From contig CAIUZU010000255.1 of NCBI GenBank assembly GCA_903903705.1, forward strand, positions 1-9,845: DNA of 9,845 bases. Reading direction: 5' to 3'. This document shows positions 1 to 5,291 of the stretch, piece by piece. The first letter of the stretch is position 1; each line of letters opens with the position of its first letter. This stretch comes from an uncultured Helicobacteraceae bacterium. GTDB taxonomy: Bacteria; Campylobacterota; Campylobacteria; Campylobacterales; Sulfurimonadaceae. The notes under the pieces are model-generated. The model saw nothing but the letters and a program-made list of their open reading frames with translations. It made no database searches and was not told the DNA's origin. The position numbers were made by a program, and so were the translations under genes.

Positions 1-2
1 AT

Positions 3-350
3 AGAAAAGGGTATTTATTGTATTCTGAAAACTTCCCATTTGCATCAAAATCACCAGATACAACCTATTCCATTAATATTCCGTTACAACCGATCGATAC
101 CGGTGCCAATATTATTTTACGCAACATTTTTTTCGAAACCGGCAAATATGACCTAAAACCCGCCTCGGCTGCAGAATTGGATAACTTAATCGACCTATTG
201 AAAGAAAATCCTACGGTCAACATTGAAATCAACGGATTTACTGATAACCAAGGTAAACCGTCAGACAACCTTATATTATCTGAAAACAGGGCAAAGGCAG
301 TAGTAAAATATTTAGTCCAAAAAATGGAAAAAGCGAAAAAGAAATTTTAA
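3..350 (+). CDS. OmpA-family C-terminal peptidoglycan-binding domain, truncated at both ends (possible pseudogene)
   Basis: The reading frame is open from the window edge, so the N-terminus is missing; the TTG at 18 is only an internal codon. What is visible is the OmpA/Pal/MotB C-terminal fold: a strand containing FFETGKYDL, the segment NIEINGFTDN, and the signature LSENRAKAVVKYL. In this family the Asp of FTDN (codon 243-245) and the Arg of ENRA (codon 288-290) bind the diaminopimelate of peptidoglycan. The style, including KGYLLYSENF before the domain, resembles Bacteroidota OmpA proteins rather than the downstream genes. The domain normally continues about 30 or more residues past this helix, but here it ends 11 residues later in a Lys-rich tail. 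An A6 run (319-324) sits where the ending departs from the family; one extra A would restore NGKSEKEILKYK, similar to the usual NGI-S-E-K-RLKYKG, for a short stretch only. It may be a broken gene, a sequencing frameshift or a junction. Confidence 0.7.
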   Translation, partial: RKGYLLYSENFPFASKSPDTTYSINIPLQPIDTGANIILRNIFFETGKYDLKPASAAELDNLIDLLKENPTVNIEINGFTDNQGKPSDNLILSENRAKAVVKYLVQKMEKAKKKF

Positions 351-604
351 AATATAAGATACTTCCCGCGTGGCGGACGGTCGGAGAGACTCGACTATGG
401 AGCTTGGAGTCGATAGTAAAATGGAGCGAAGAGTTCGAAGCAAAAACAGCATAAATCCAAAAGCTCATCAAAACGCTGGCCGGCAATTTAAGAGAGCTTT
501 TTACAAAACCCTAGAACGAGTATTTGAGCCGCAATTATACCACATAATCAAGCCCTCATACTCTTTTTTTTGGATTTATATCTTCATTTAAGCCCTCAAT
601 ATAG

Positions 605-627
605 GGTTTAAACGAGGATTTTAAACC
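605..627. repeat. Inverted repeat, 8-bp arms
   Basis: GGTTTAAA (605-612) and TTTAAACC (620-627) pair perfectly around a 7-base spacer, CGAGGAT. No T-run follows directly, so it is not a classical terminator. It could be a protein-binding site or part of an oriT; nothing in the sequence decides. Confidence 0.4.
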
Positions 628-684
628 TCATGTTATTTAATTTATCAACCCACCGCGTCTGATCTTGGGTTAACTTTATACCAC

Positions 685-715
685 TAACCTGGAAAGCGGG
701 GTTATGTTTTTTTTT
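685..715 (+). terminator. Probable Rho-independent terminator before the ParA-like gene
   Basis: TAACCT (685-690) pairs with GGGTTA (699-704), with one G-T wobble, around an 8-base loop. It is followed after two bases by a run of nine T (707-715). The stem is short, so strength is uncertain. It would insulate the operon from transcription coming from the left. A second GGGTTA copy at 667-672 could pair with the same TAACCT, which would exclude the terminator stem. Confidence 0.45.
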
Positions 716-758
716 AAATTTGATTTTGCATTTTTGCGAAAAGTGCAAAACAAAATTT
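716..758. promoter_or_regulatory. 43-base near-palindrome directly upstream of the ParA-like gene
   Basis: The sequence is symmetric about base 737: outer arms AAATTTGATTTTGCA (716-730) and TGCAAAACAAAATTT (744-758), with inner TTTT/AAAA at 732-735 and 739-742. Of 21 symmetric positions, 17 are Watson-Crick pairs, one is G-T and three mismatch. It ends 19 bases before the ATG at 778, so it lies where a promoter or operator of the first operon gene should be. Partition-type ATPase genes are often autoregulated at such sites, or flanked by their centromere. Which role applies here is inference. Confidence 0.5.
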
Positions 759-777
759 ATTTAAAAAGGAAAAAAAC

Positions 778-1575
778 ATGATCCATGTTACAGTTCAAAC
801 CAAGGGCGGCGTCGGCAAATCGACGATATCATCACAGCTACTCACATCGTATATCTATGTCAACACCAGCAAGCCAGTCCAATACTTTGAGATTGATGAC
901 CAAAACCAATCAATTAAGACATTATCATCTTCGACAATCATCGATGCAAAGCTCATAAACACCGAGAATCTGGCTAAATTCGCGGAGGAAAGCATCTTAT
1001 TTGAAGATGATGCGATCATCGATGTCGGCGGCAATTTGACCGCCACAATGTTTTTGCAAAAATTAAAAGTTTTAGGAGGCTTTCTTGCGCCCACTACTTA
1101 CTATATACCTTTAACCGACTCAGACCAAGATGCAATTAACGCAGCAAAAACTTTCAATCTTATACGGGAGTTCGACAAGAGCAGCAAGATTATCTATGTG
1201 CTCAACCGCTGCACTAATAAGAGCAACGCCGAACTGCTAGAGCGTGAGTTTATTAACTACTACGGCAGTGATGTTCTCGATGTGATACCTATCGTCAGAG
1301 ACGACAAGACGGAGATGATAGCGCTAAACCGCCACCACATATATGGTGTCATTGGCAAACTGCAAAAGACCATCATAGAGCTAGGACAAGACGATTACGA
1401 GGAGCCGTACAGAGCGGTAGCTCAAGAATTCTTTAAAGACAAGACAAATCAACCTTTGTATAAAGAGCTTCGTCGTTTAATGTTCCTAAAGGAGCAAACA
1501 ACGATTGCAAAGCAGATATTCAAAGATGAGTATCTTGAACTCTTTGCGCAAATCACGCAAATCACGAAGGCTTAG
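778..1575 (+). CDS. ParA/MinD-superfamily ATPase (StbB/TraL-like), conjugation or partition
   Basis: A 265-residue P-loop ATPase of the ParA/MinD type. The deviant Walker A motif KGGVGKST spans residues 9-16 with the signature lysine at K9 and the phosphate-binding K14. A FEIDDQNQS segment (acidic D40-D41) follows, and the second motif IIDVGG carries D82. The family uses ATP-driven dimerisation on DNA or membrane to position plasmids or machinery. No ParB-like gene with a helix-turn-helix follows; instead come two small helical proteins. That arrangement recalls StbB of R388 and TraL of RP4, ParA-like proteins encoded beside oriT, more than a standard parAB pair. Ribosome site AAAAAGGA lies at 763-770. 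The codons look slightly richer in G+C than in later genes. The ATPase fold is secure; the assignment to a conjugation-linked subgroup is inferred from context. Confidence 0.85.
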   Translation: MIHVTVQTKGGVGKSTISSQLLTSYIYVNTSKPVQYFEIDDQNQSIKTLSSSTIIDAKLINTENLAKFAEESILFEDDAIIDVGGNLTATMFLQKLKVLGGFLAPTTYYIPLTDSDQDAINAAKTFNLIREFDKSSKIIYVLNRCTNKSNAELLEREFINYYGSDVLDVIPIVRDDKTEMIALNRHHIYGVIGKLQKTIIELGQDDYEEPYRAVAQEFFKDKTNQPLYKELRRLMFLKEQTTIAKQIFKDEYLELFAQITQITKA

Positions 1576-1577
1576 AG

Positions 1578-1904
1578 ATGCTCACAACAGCAGAGCTGGA
1601 GCGGCTCATCGCCTCGTTTAATGCTGCTACCGTGACGGTAGAACAACTCGTAAAGAGTTCAAACGAAATAATTGAAACCAATCGTGAACTGAAAGCTATG
1701 ATTGACACAAAAGCCTACCTTGAGCACACTCAAGGCGATATCCTTAAAAATCTCACGCAACAAAACATTCTCTACAAATCATTGATATATCTGATGGACA
1801 GCGACAAAGAGACAGTAAAAGAGATCATGTCGAGGGCTGCAAAGTCGAACGATAAAGAAGTCGTAGCGTTTTGGCAAAAGAGGCTTAACGATGGCGAGCA
1901 GTGA
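1578..1904 (+). CDS. Small helical protein of unknown function, partner of the ParA-like ATPase
   Basis: A 108-residue protein with no signal peptide or membrane segment. Residues about 1-60 are heptad-like and rich in Leu, Glu and Asn (ERLIASFNAA, VEQLVKSSNEI, NRELKAMI), so a coiled coil is likely. The remainder is also predicted helical and ends in WQKRLNDGEQ. It begins two bases after the stop of the ATPase gene, with GAAGG just upstream, and overlaps the next gene by 14 bases, so the three genes are almost certainly co-translated. I do not recognise the family. Given its position it may be a regulator or adaptor of the ATPase, in the place where StbC or TraM-type genes lie in other systems. 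Confidence 0.7.
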   Translation: MLTTAELERLIASFNAATVTVEQLVKSSNEIIETNRELKAMIDTKAYLEHTQGDILKNLTQQNILYKSLIYLMDSDKETVKEIMSRAAKSNDKEVVAFWQKRLNDGEQ

Positions 1905-2268
1905 CTTTACTTTCAAGCAGGCGGAGTCACTGCTTGAAGAGTTAAAAATCATAACTCCTACACTGGAAGACCTTCTTAAGAGGGCTAAGGAGATGAAAGA
2001 TACAAACAAAGAGGCTTTAACCCTTAACAAGGAGCTAGAAAGTAACTTGAAAGCGTTTGATTCAATTATCAAGCAATCAATCAACGGCGAGCTAGATAAA
2101 CGGCTCAAATCCCTTGAAAGATTTGACGAACTTGAAAACAGCGTTAATAGAAACATTGCGTACTTAAAAAAAGCGGCAGAAAAAACAACCACGCTTAAAA
2201 GCATGAACTGTTTTTTGCTTATGGCAGCAGTTGCTGCTGCTATTTTTTACGCTGCAAAATTTTTCTAA
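1891..2268 (+). CDS. Coiled-coil protein with C-terminal membrane anchor (TraM-like architecture)
   Basis: A 125-residue protein. Residues about 8-100 form a long charged helix with heptad spacing (SLLEELKIITPTLEDLLKRA and LESNLKAFDSII). The C-terminus CFLLMAAVAAAIFYAAKFF (about 107-125) is a single hydrophobic helix, so the protein should sit tail-anchored in the inner membrane with the coiled coil in the cytoplasm. The start at 1891 is supported by AGAGG about 10 bases upstream, inside the preceding gene. The layout, cytoplasmic coiled coil plus terminal membrane helix encoded just after a ParA-like ATPase, resembles the TraL-TraM pair of IncP plasmids. This is likeness of architecture only; I see no sequence match. 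It might tether the ATPase to the membrane. Confidence 0.7.
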   Translation: MASSDFTFKQAESLLEELKIITPTLEDLLKRAKEMKDTNKEALTLNKELESNLKAFDSIIKQSINGELDKRLKSLERFDELENSVNRNIAYLKKAAEKTTTLKSMNCFLLMAAVAAAIFYAAKFF

Positions 2269-2345
2269 AAATTATGAATATAGGTAGAGAGATAAAAAAT
2301 CAAAAATTTATCTCTCAAAAAAAACAAAACAAAGGATTTAACATG
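2267..2345 (+). repeat. Intergenic repeat module, copy 1 (hairpin plus ribosome site)
   Basis: The module starts with A5 then TTATGAATA (2272-2280). The perfect 10-bp hairpin GAGAGATAAA (2287-2296)/TTTATCTCTC (2307-2316) has loop AAATCAAAAA, and CAAAGGA follows at 2330-2336 before the ATG at 2343. Almost identical to copy 3 apart from a 5-base insertion and a few substitutions. The mini reading frame starting at ATG 2274 runs in frame into the coupling protein. No T-run follows, so it is not a terminator. Confidence 0.8.
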
Positions 2346-4013
2346 GGTTATAGAAATTTTCAAAACAGAGTAGTTAGGCTCAAACTGATGAGCGCATACA
2401 TAGCGAAGATCATATCGATCGCTTTTATTTTTCAAGCATTTGTTTTTGCATATTTGCTCACAAATAACTTAAAACAAGTCGAAGAATTCAACCTCAAAAC
2501 ATATGTAAAAAGCATATTCAAAGCTAAATCAGAGCCGTACATGACCATAAAACAAGAGCAAGAGGCAATATTAATAGAGAACGGAACGATACCGCTAGTG
2601 GTGAGTTTTGGTACATACTTCTTGATTTTTGGAGTTTTTTATCTCTTTACTAAAAGAGATGCGGAAGATCAAGCAAAGGAAGCAAGAGGCTCAAAGCTCG
2701 TCAAGCTTGATGAGCTTGTAAAGTCTCTAAAATCATATCAAAACAAATATATAACCATCGGCGGCTTTGATAAAAAGACTCACATCCTCACTGAGGGGGA
2801 TAATATATCGCTAAAACTGGACAAAACTAAAGAGATGAACTACAGAGAGCATAGTATTGAGATACCCGAGAAGTTTGAATATATGCACTTTTGCGTAATA
2901 GGCAAAAGCGGTAGCGGTAAGACCTCACTCATCAATCCGGTTGTAGAACAAATACGAGAGCGTGGCGACAGAATGATCATCCATGATTATAAAGGCGATT
3001 TTACTAAAAACTTTTGCAAAATCGGTAAAGATTTGATTTTTAATCCTACCACCCCCGAAAGCTGCTTAAAATGGAGCGTTTTTAACGATATTGACAACAA
3101 AGAAGACATGAGAGCGATAGCTAACTCTCTGATACCTGCCCCAGCATCACATGAGGATCCGTTTTTCAGAAACAGTGCTAGAGATATCTTTACCGGGTGT
3201 CTAATGTCACTATTTGAGAGTGGTAAAAAACTCAACAAAGACATCTACGAGCTTGTTACAAGCAATAATAAAGCGATTGAAGAAGCTCTAAGATCTTCGC
3301 CTGCCACCGTCAAATATGCGCATATATTCGACCCGTCAAATCAAAAGACTCTGAATTCTGTTCTTTCGGTTTTTAGGACTTATACCTCATGTTTTGAGTA
3401 CCTGGCGGATATTGACGGAGATTTTAGCGTTCGCGAGTGGGTTAAAAACTCCTCAAAAAACATTTTTGTGCAAAACCGAGAAAACATCAAAGAGGCGATA
3501 TCTCCGGCTCTTACGCTCTTTATCGACACTATTAGTAGGGAGCTGCTGAGTCATGACGACAGGGAAGACAAGACAATATTTGTTTTAGACGAATTCGGGC
3601 GACTCAACAGGATGAGCAGCGTTCTAGACTTGCTTACTAATGGCAGAAGCAAAGGGGCGAGCGTGTATATCTTAGCTCAAGAATTCGCGCAAATAGAAGC
3701 AAAGTACGGTAAAGAAGGCAGAAAAACTATCGTAAACGCCTGCTCAAACCAAATCTATTTTGGCATAAATGATGCAGAAAGCGCAAAAGAGATCTCTGCA
3801 CAAATCGGAGAAGAAGAGAAGACCCAAGAGGATGAGTCTATACATCATAAAACTCAAGTAGAAGATATGGAGGGCTTGAATGTGAGAAAACACAAAAACA
3901 TCAAAAGCGTAGTCTTGCCGAGCGAGATACTTAATCTCAAAGAGCGAGAGTTCTACATTAAGCTCAACGGGCTTGACTGGACTAAATCAAAAGTATTCAT
4001 TAAAAAATTATGA
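2343..4013 (+). CDS. VirD4/TraD-family type IV coupling protein (first of two)
   Basis: A 556-residue inner-membrane ATPase that in this family links the relaxosome or protein substrates to the secretion channel. Two N-terminal membrane helices (about 20-40 and 83-103) flank a short periplasmic loop. The Walker A is GKSGSGKT (187-194, K193), the Walker B is IFVLDEFGR (D416-E417), and the downstream GRSKG (434-438) and Q446 match the conserved RecA-fold core of TrwB/TraD proteins. I chose ATG 2343 over the in-frame ATG 2274. The later start has CAAAGGA just upstream, the extra 23 codons would be translated repeat-module hairpin, and with this start K193 falls at the same residue number as in the second coupling protein. 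The gene ends in ATGA, overlapping the start of module copy 2. TrwB has 507 residues and VirD4 about 650, so the size is normal. Confidence 0.9.
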   Translation: MGYRNFQNRVVRLKLMSAYIAKIISIAFIFQAFVFAYLLTNNLKQVEEFNLKTYVKSIFKAKSEPYMTIKQEQEAILIENGTIPLVVSFGTYFLIFGVFYLFTKRDAEDQAKEARGSKLVKLDELVKSLKSYQNKYITIGGFDKKTHILTEGDNISLKLDKTKEMNYREHSIEIPEKFEYMHFCVIGKSGSGKTSLINPVVEQIRERGDRMIIHDYKGDFTKNFCKIGKDLIFNPTTPESCLKWSVFNDIDNKEDMRAIANSLIPAPASHEDPFFRNSARDIFTGCLMSLFESGKKLNKDIYELVTSNNKAIEEALRSSPATVKYAHIFDPSNQKTLNSVLSVFRTYTSCFEYLADIDGDFSVREWVKNSSKNIFVQNRENIKEAISPALTLFIDTISRELLSHDDREDKTIFVLDEFGRLNRMSSVLDLLTNGRSKGASVYILAQEFAQIEAKYGKEGRKTIVNACSNQIYFGINDAESAKEISAQIGEEEKTQEDESIHHKTQVEDMEGLNVRKHKNIKSVVLPSEILNLKEREFYIKLNGLDWTKSKVFIKKL

Positions 4014-4073
4014 ATATAAGTAGGAGAGATAAAAACTATCTCTCCTAAAAAAATCAAAGGAGATAAAAAAATG
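4002..4073 (+). repeat. Intergenic repeat module, copy 2 (variant hairpin with compensated arms)
   Basis: A6-TTATGAATA (motif 4008-4016) overlaps the stop of the first coupling protein. The hairpin is TAGGAGAGATA (4021-4031)/TATCTCTCCTA (4037-4047), 11 perfect pairs around a 5-base loop AAAAC. Relative to copies 1 and 3, a G inserted in the left arm is matched by a C inserted in the right arm. CAAAGGA lies at 4055-4061 before ATG 4071. A 12-codon mini frame (4010-4048) starts at the ATGA overlap. Confidence 0.8.
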
Positions 4074-4319
4074 GAAAACAATCACGACCCGCACAAAGTC
4101 CAAGACCCATATAAGGTCAAAGATCCTTATGCAAATAATCACGACCCCTACAAGGTGCATGACCCATATAAGCAATCTAATGACCCCTACAAGACGACCC
4201 ACGACCCGTATGCGAGACGAGACGAGTATAAAAATAAACCAAAAAGCAAAGGCAGCAACCTTTTTACGCTTGTGATTTTGGCGGCTTTATTGGGCGTTTT
4301 TTTGGCGCTTAGATTTTAA
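4071..4319 (+). CDS. Tail-anchored DPY[K/A]-repeat protein
   Basis: An 82-residue protein of unknown function. Residues 6-54 are eight short repeats: DPHK (6), DPYK (12), DPYA (18), DPYK (25), DPYK (31), DPYK (38), DPYA (45) and DEYK (51), spaced six or seven residues apart and separated by His, Val, Asn and Lys. After a basic linker (KNKPKSKGS), residues about 63-80 (NLFTLVILAALLGVFLAL) form one membrane helix, so the repeat part should face the cytoplasm. Aromatic residues in regular array on a disordered arm suggest a multivalent binding surface. The same motif occurs in the N-terminus of the 660-residue protein encoded at 5269, so both may bind the same partner. The ribosome site is CAAAGGAGA at 4055. 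I know of no named family. Confidence 0.8.
   Translation: MENNHDPHKVQDPYKVKDPYANNHDPYKVHDPYKQSNDPYKTTHDPYARRDEYKNKPKSKGSNLFTLVILAALLGVFLALRF
4086..4232 (+). repeat. Tandem repeat encoding DPY[K/A] units
   Basis: Eight units, mostly of the form GACCC(A/C/G)TA(T/C)AAG or GATCCTTATGCA, at 18- or 21-base spacing. Third positions vary (CCA, CCC, CCG, CCT for Pro), which says the peptide rather than the DNA is what is kept. Confidence 0.75.
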
Positions 4320-4350
4320 TCGAAAAATTTTTATAAAAGAGAGAAATAAA

Positions 4351-4665
4351 ATGAGTATAACAAAAACAGCAGAGGCGGTTAAATACTTTGAGTTTGCGAT
4401 AGAAGAGATGAAAGAGGCTCTTAAAGTCAAAATAGAGCAAGATGAAGAGTATCTTAAGTTTAGGCAAGAGCTTTATGAGAAGTATCACTGTAGTTTTATT
4501 TATTTTAGTGACACGATGGAGTTTGAATTTTATAGCGCGGACAAAGGAGTTAATACTTTTTTCACGATTACAAAAAGCGGAGAGATAAAGTTCAATACTG
4601 ATAACACTTTTAACGGTATCAAAGATGTTGCAAAAGAGGCTCAAAGAATAGTCTCTAAATTATGA
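4351..4665 (+). CDS. Small protein of unknown function
   Basis: A 104-residue soluble protein without membrane helices. Residues about 5-45 are an amphipathic, Glu/Lys-rich helix (YFEFAIEEMKEALKVKIEQD). The middle (about 48-90) alternates hydrophobic and polar residues as strands do (SFIYFSDTMEFEFYS, FFTITKSGEIKFN), and a C-terminal helix ends in RIVSKL. This suggests a compact alpha-beta domain. The start has only a GAGAG-type ribosome site, about 31 bases after the previous stop, and that gap has just a degenerate trace of the repeat module. The stop overlaps the TTATGAATA of module copy 3. Context makes it a conjugation accessory; no function can be read from it. Confidence 0.7.
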   Translation: MSITKTAEAVKYFEFAIEEMKEALKVKIEQDEEYLKFRQELYEKYHCSFIYFSDTMEFEFYSADKGVNTFFTITKSGEIKFNTDNTFNGIKDVAKEAQRIVSKL

Positions 4666-4728
4666 ATACATGTAGAGAGATAAAAAATCAAAAATTTATC
4701 TCTCAAAAAAAACAAAGGATTTAACATG
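4657..4728 (+). repeat. Intergenic repeat module, copy 3 (hairpin plus ribosome site)
   Basis: TTATGAATA (4660-4668) overlaps the preceding stop. The hairpin is GAGAGATAAA (4675-4684)/TTTATCTCTC (4695-4704), perfect over 10 pairs with loop AAATCAAAAA as in copy 1. CAAAGGA is at 4713-4719 and the next ATG at 4726. The mini frame from ATG 4662 encodes MNTCREIKNQKFISQKKQRI and stops at 4724, one base before the next start codon. Confidence 0.8.
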
Positions 4729-5055
4729 GTACTACAGTTCACAATCGAAGATTTAGATTTACAAGTTGCGCTTACGACAGGCGCTGAAGCGGCAAACATG
4801 GAAGTTAACGAGTTTGCAAAAACAATGCTTTCTTACTCTTTTAACACTTCTCAAGCAATGCTAGGCGTGCAACAGGTAGCGACATTTCTAGAGGGTACTT
4901 TATTGCAAAAATTGACAGAAATACAAATTAATAGTTATGCACTCAGACATCAAGTGACTAATCTGCATGCGGATCTATTGGGTGAACACGAGCAAAGAGC
5001 TTTAGACATAGCGGTTGAAGCTAATGAACTAGCTTCAGAAGCTGCATTAAATTAG
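4726..5055 (+). CDS. Putative ribbon-helix-helix-like small protein
   Basis: A 109-residue soluble protein. The first 40 residues have the pattern of Arc/MetJ ribbon-helix-helix domains: a short strand (VLQFTIED), a helix (LDLQVALTTGAEAANM) and, after a turn, a second helix (EVNEFAKTMLSYSF), where the EVNEF segment parallels the S-x-NEF/EYI motif of that fold. The rest is helical and Gln/Leu-rich (GVQQVATFLEGTLLQKL, ALDIAVEANELASEAALN) and may make oligomers. Such proteins often act as relaxosome accessory factors or operon repressors in conjugative elements, which would fit here. The assignment rests on pattern only; the strand lacks the usual basic residues, which weakens a DNA-binding reading. 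The ribosome site comes from module copy 3. Confidence 0.55.
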   Translation: MVLQFTIEDLDLQVALTTGAEAANMEVNEFAKTMLSYSFNTSQAMLGVQQVATFLEGTLLQKLTEIQINSYALRHQVTNLHADLLGEHEQRALDIAVEANELASEAALN

Positions 5056-5066
5056 GGAGGTGTGAG

Positions 5067-5291
5067 ATGTATAACAATCATCAAAAACGAGAAGTAGAGC
5101 TAAATAAAAAAGACTGGGTAATCATACACCTATTAAATATTTGTCTTTTGGCTCTCTTATTTGCACTTTTACCGGGCGAAGAGGATTTAAAAAAGAATGA
5201 CCCTGAAGGCTATGAGTTTGTAAAAAAATTTGAAGAAAAAAGGGATGCGGTTTTAAAAGGGGCAGTAAATGCAGTCATTGGCAAAGAGTGA
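5067..5291 (+). CDS. Small single-helix membrane protein of unknown function
   Basis: A 74-residue protein. A basic N-terminus (NNHQKREVELNKKD) precedes one hydrophobic helix at about 17-36 (WVIIHLLNICLLALLFALLP), followed by an acidic, charged helical tail (EEDLKKNDPEGYEFVKKFEEKRDAVLK). Charges suggest an N-in, C-out inner-membrane orientation. A strong ribosome site GGGAGG (5055-5060) overlaps the stop of the gene before, and its own 3' end overlaps the next gene by 23 bases, so translation is probably coupled on both sides. There is no recognised family. Confidence 0.7.
   Translation: MYNNHQKREVELNKKDWVIIHLLNICLLALLFALLPGEEDLKKNDPEGYEFVKKFEEKRDAVLKGAVNAVIGKE

Larger units (their letters stand above)
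351..777. other. Gene-poor region before the operon; possible regulatory or oriT-containing DNA
   Basis: I see no convincing gene. A 73-codon open frame from GTG at 370 has no ribosome site and an unlikely composition. The frame that continues the shifted OmpA reading carries one stop at about 454 and then a short helical-looking stretch (IQKLIKTLAGNLRELFTKP), which may be a decayed gene. Structure seen: TCGACT/AGTCGA arms at 391-396 and 408-413; direct repeats AAGCCCTCA at 550-558 and 590-598; an 8-bp inverted repeat GGTTTAAA/TTTAAACC at 605-612 and 620-627; then the terminator and palindrome listed separately. Placement in front of a StbB/TraL-like gene is where oriT lies in some plasmids, but I recognise no known nic-site consensus. 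Confidence 0.5.

Noticed and set aside
370..380. GTGGCGGACGG, an 11-base match to a conserved 16S rRNA stretch
   Set aside because: The bases on either side do not continue as rRNA; it is a chance match.
370..591. 73-codon open frame from GTG at 370
   Set aside because: There is no ribosome site, the composition is Arg/Lys/Ser-rich with no recognisable fold, and the region also holds inverted and direct repeats. It may be remnant coding DNA, but I cannot support a gene.
1779..2204. Long minus-strand open frame opposite the small helical genes, and similar minus-strand frames elsewhere
   Set aside because: They are antisense shadows of genes rich in charged codons; no ribosome sites or plausible protein features.
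2287..2316. Module hairpins as Rho-independent terminators
   Set aside because: On the plus strand they are followed by A-runs, not T-runs, and on the minus strand no T-run lies past the stem. They also sit inside an evident operon.
2274..2342. N-terminal extension of the first coupling protein from ATG 2274
   Set aside because: These 23 codons are the repeat-module hairpin, found also where no such fusion is possible. ATG 2343 has CAAAGGA and makes the Walker position match the second coupling protein.
4086..4232. Possible CRISPR-like or iteron array
   Set aside because: The repeats are in frame, 18-21 bases apart, without unique spacers of constant size, and vary at third codon positions; they are protein repeats.
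4320..4350. Sixth module copy before the gene at 4351
   Set aside because: Only a loose A/T-rich likeness with GAGAGA is present. The TTATGAATA core, hairpin arms and CAAAGGA are all missing.
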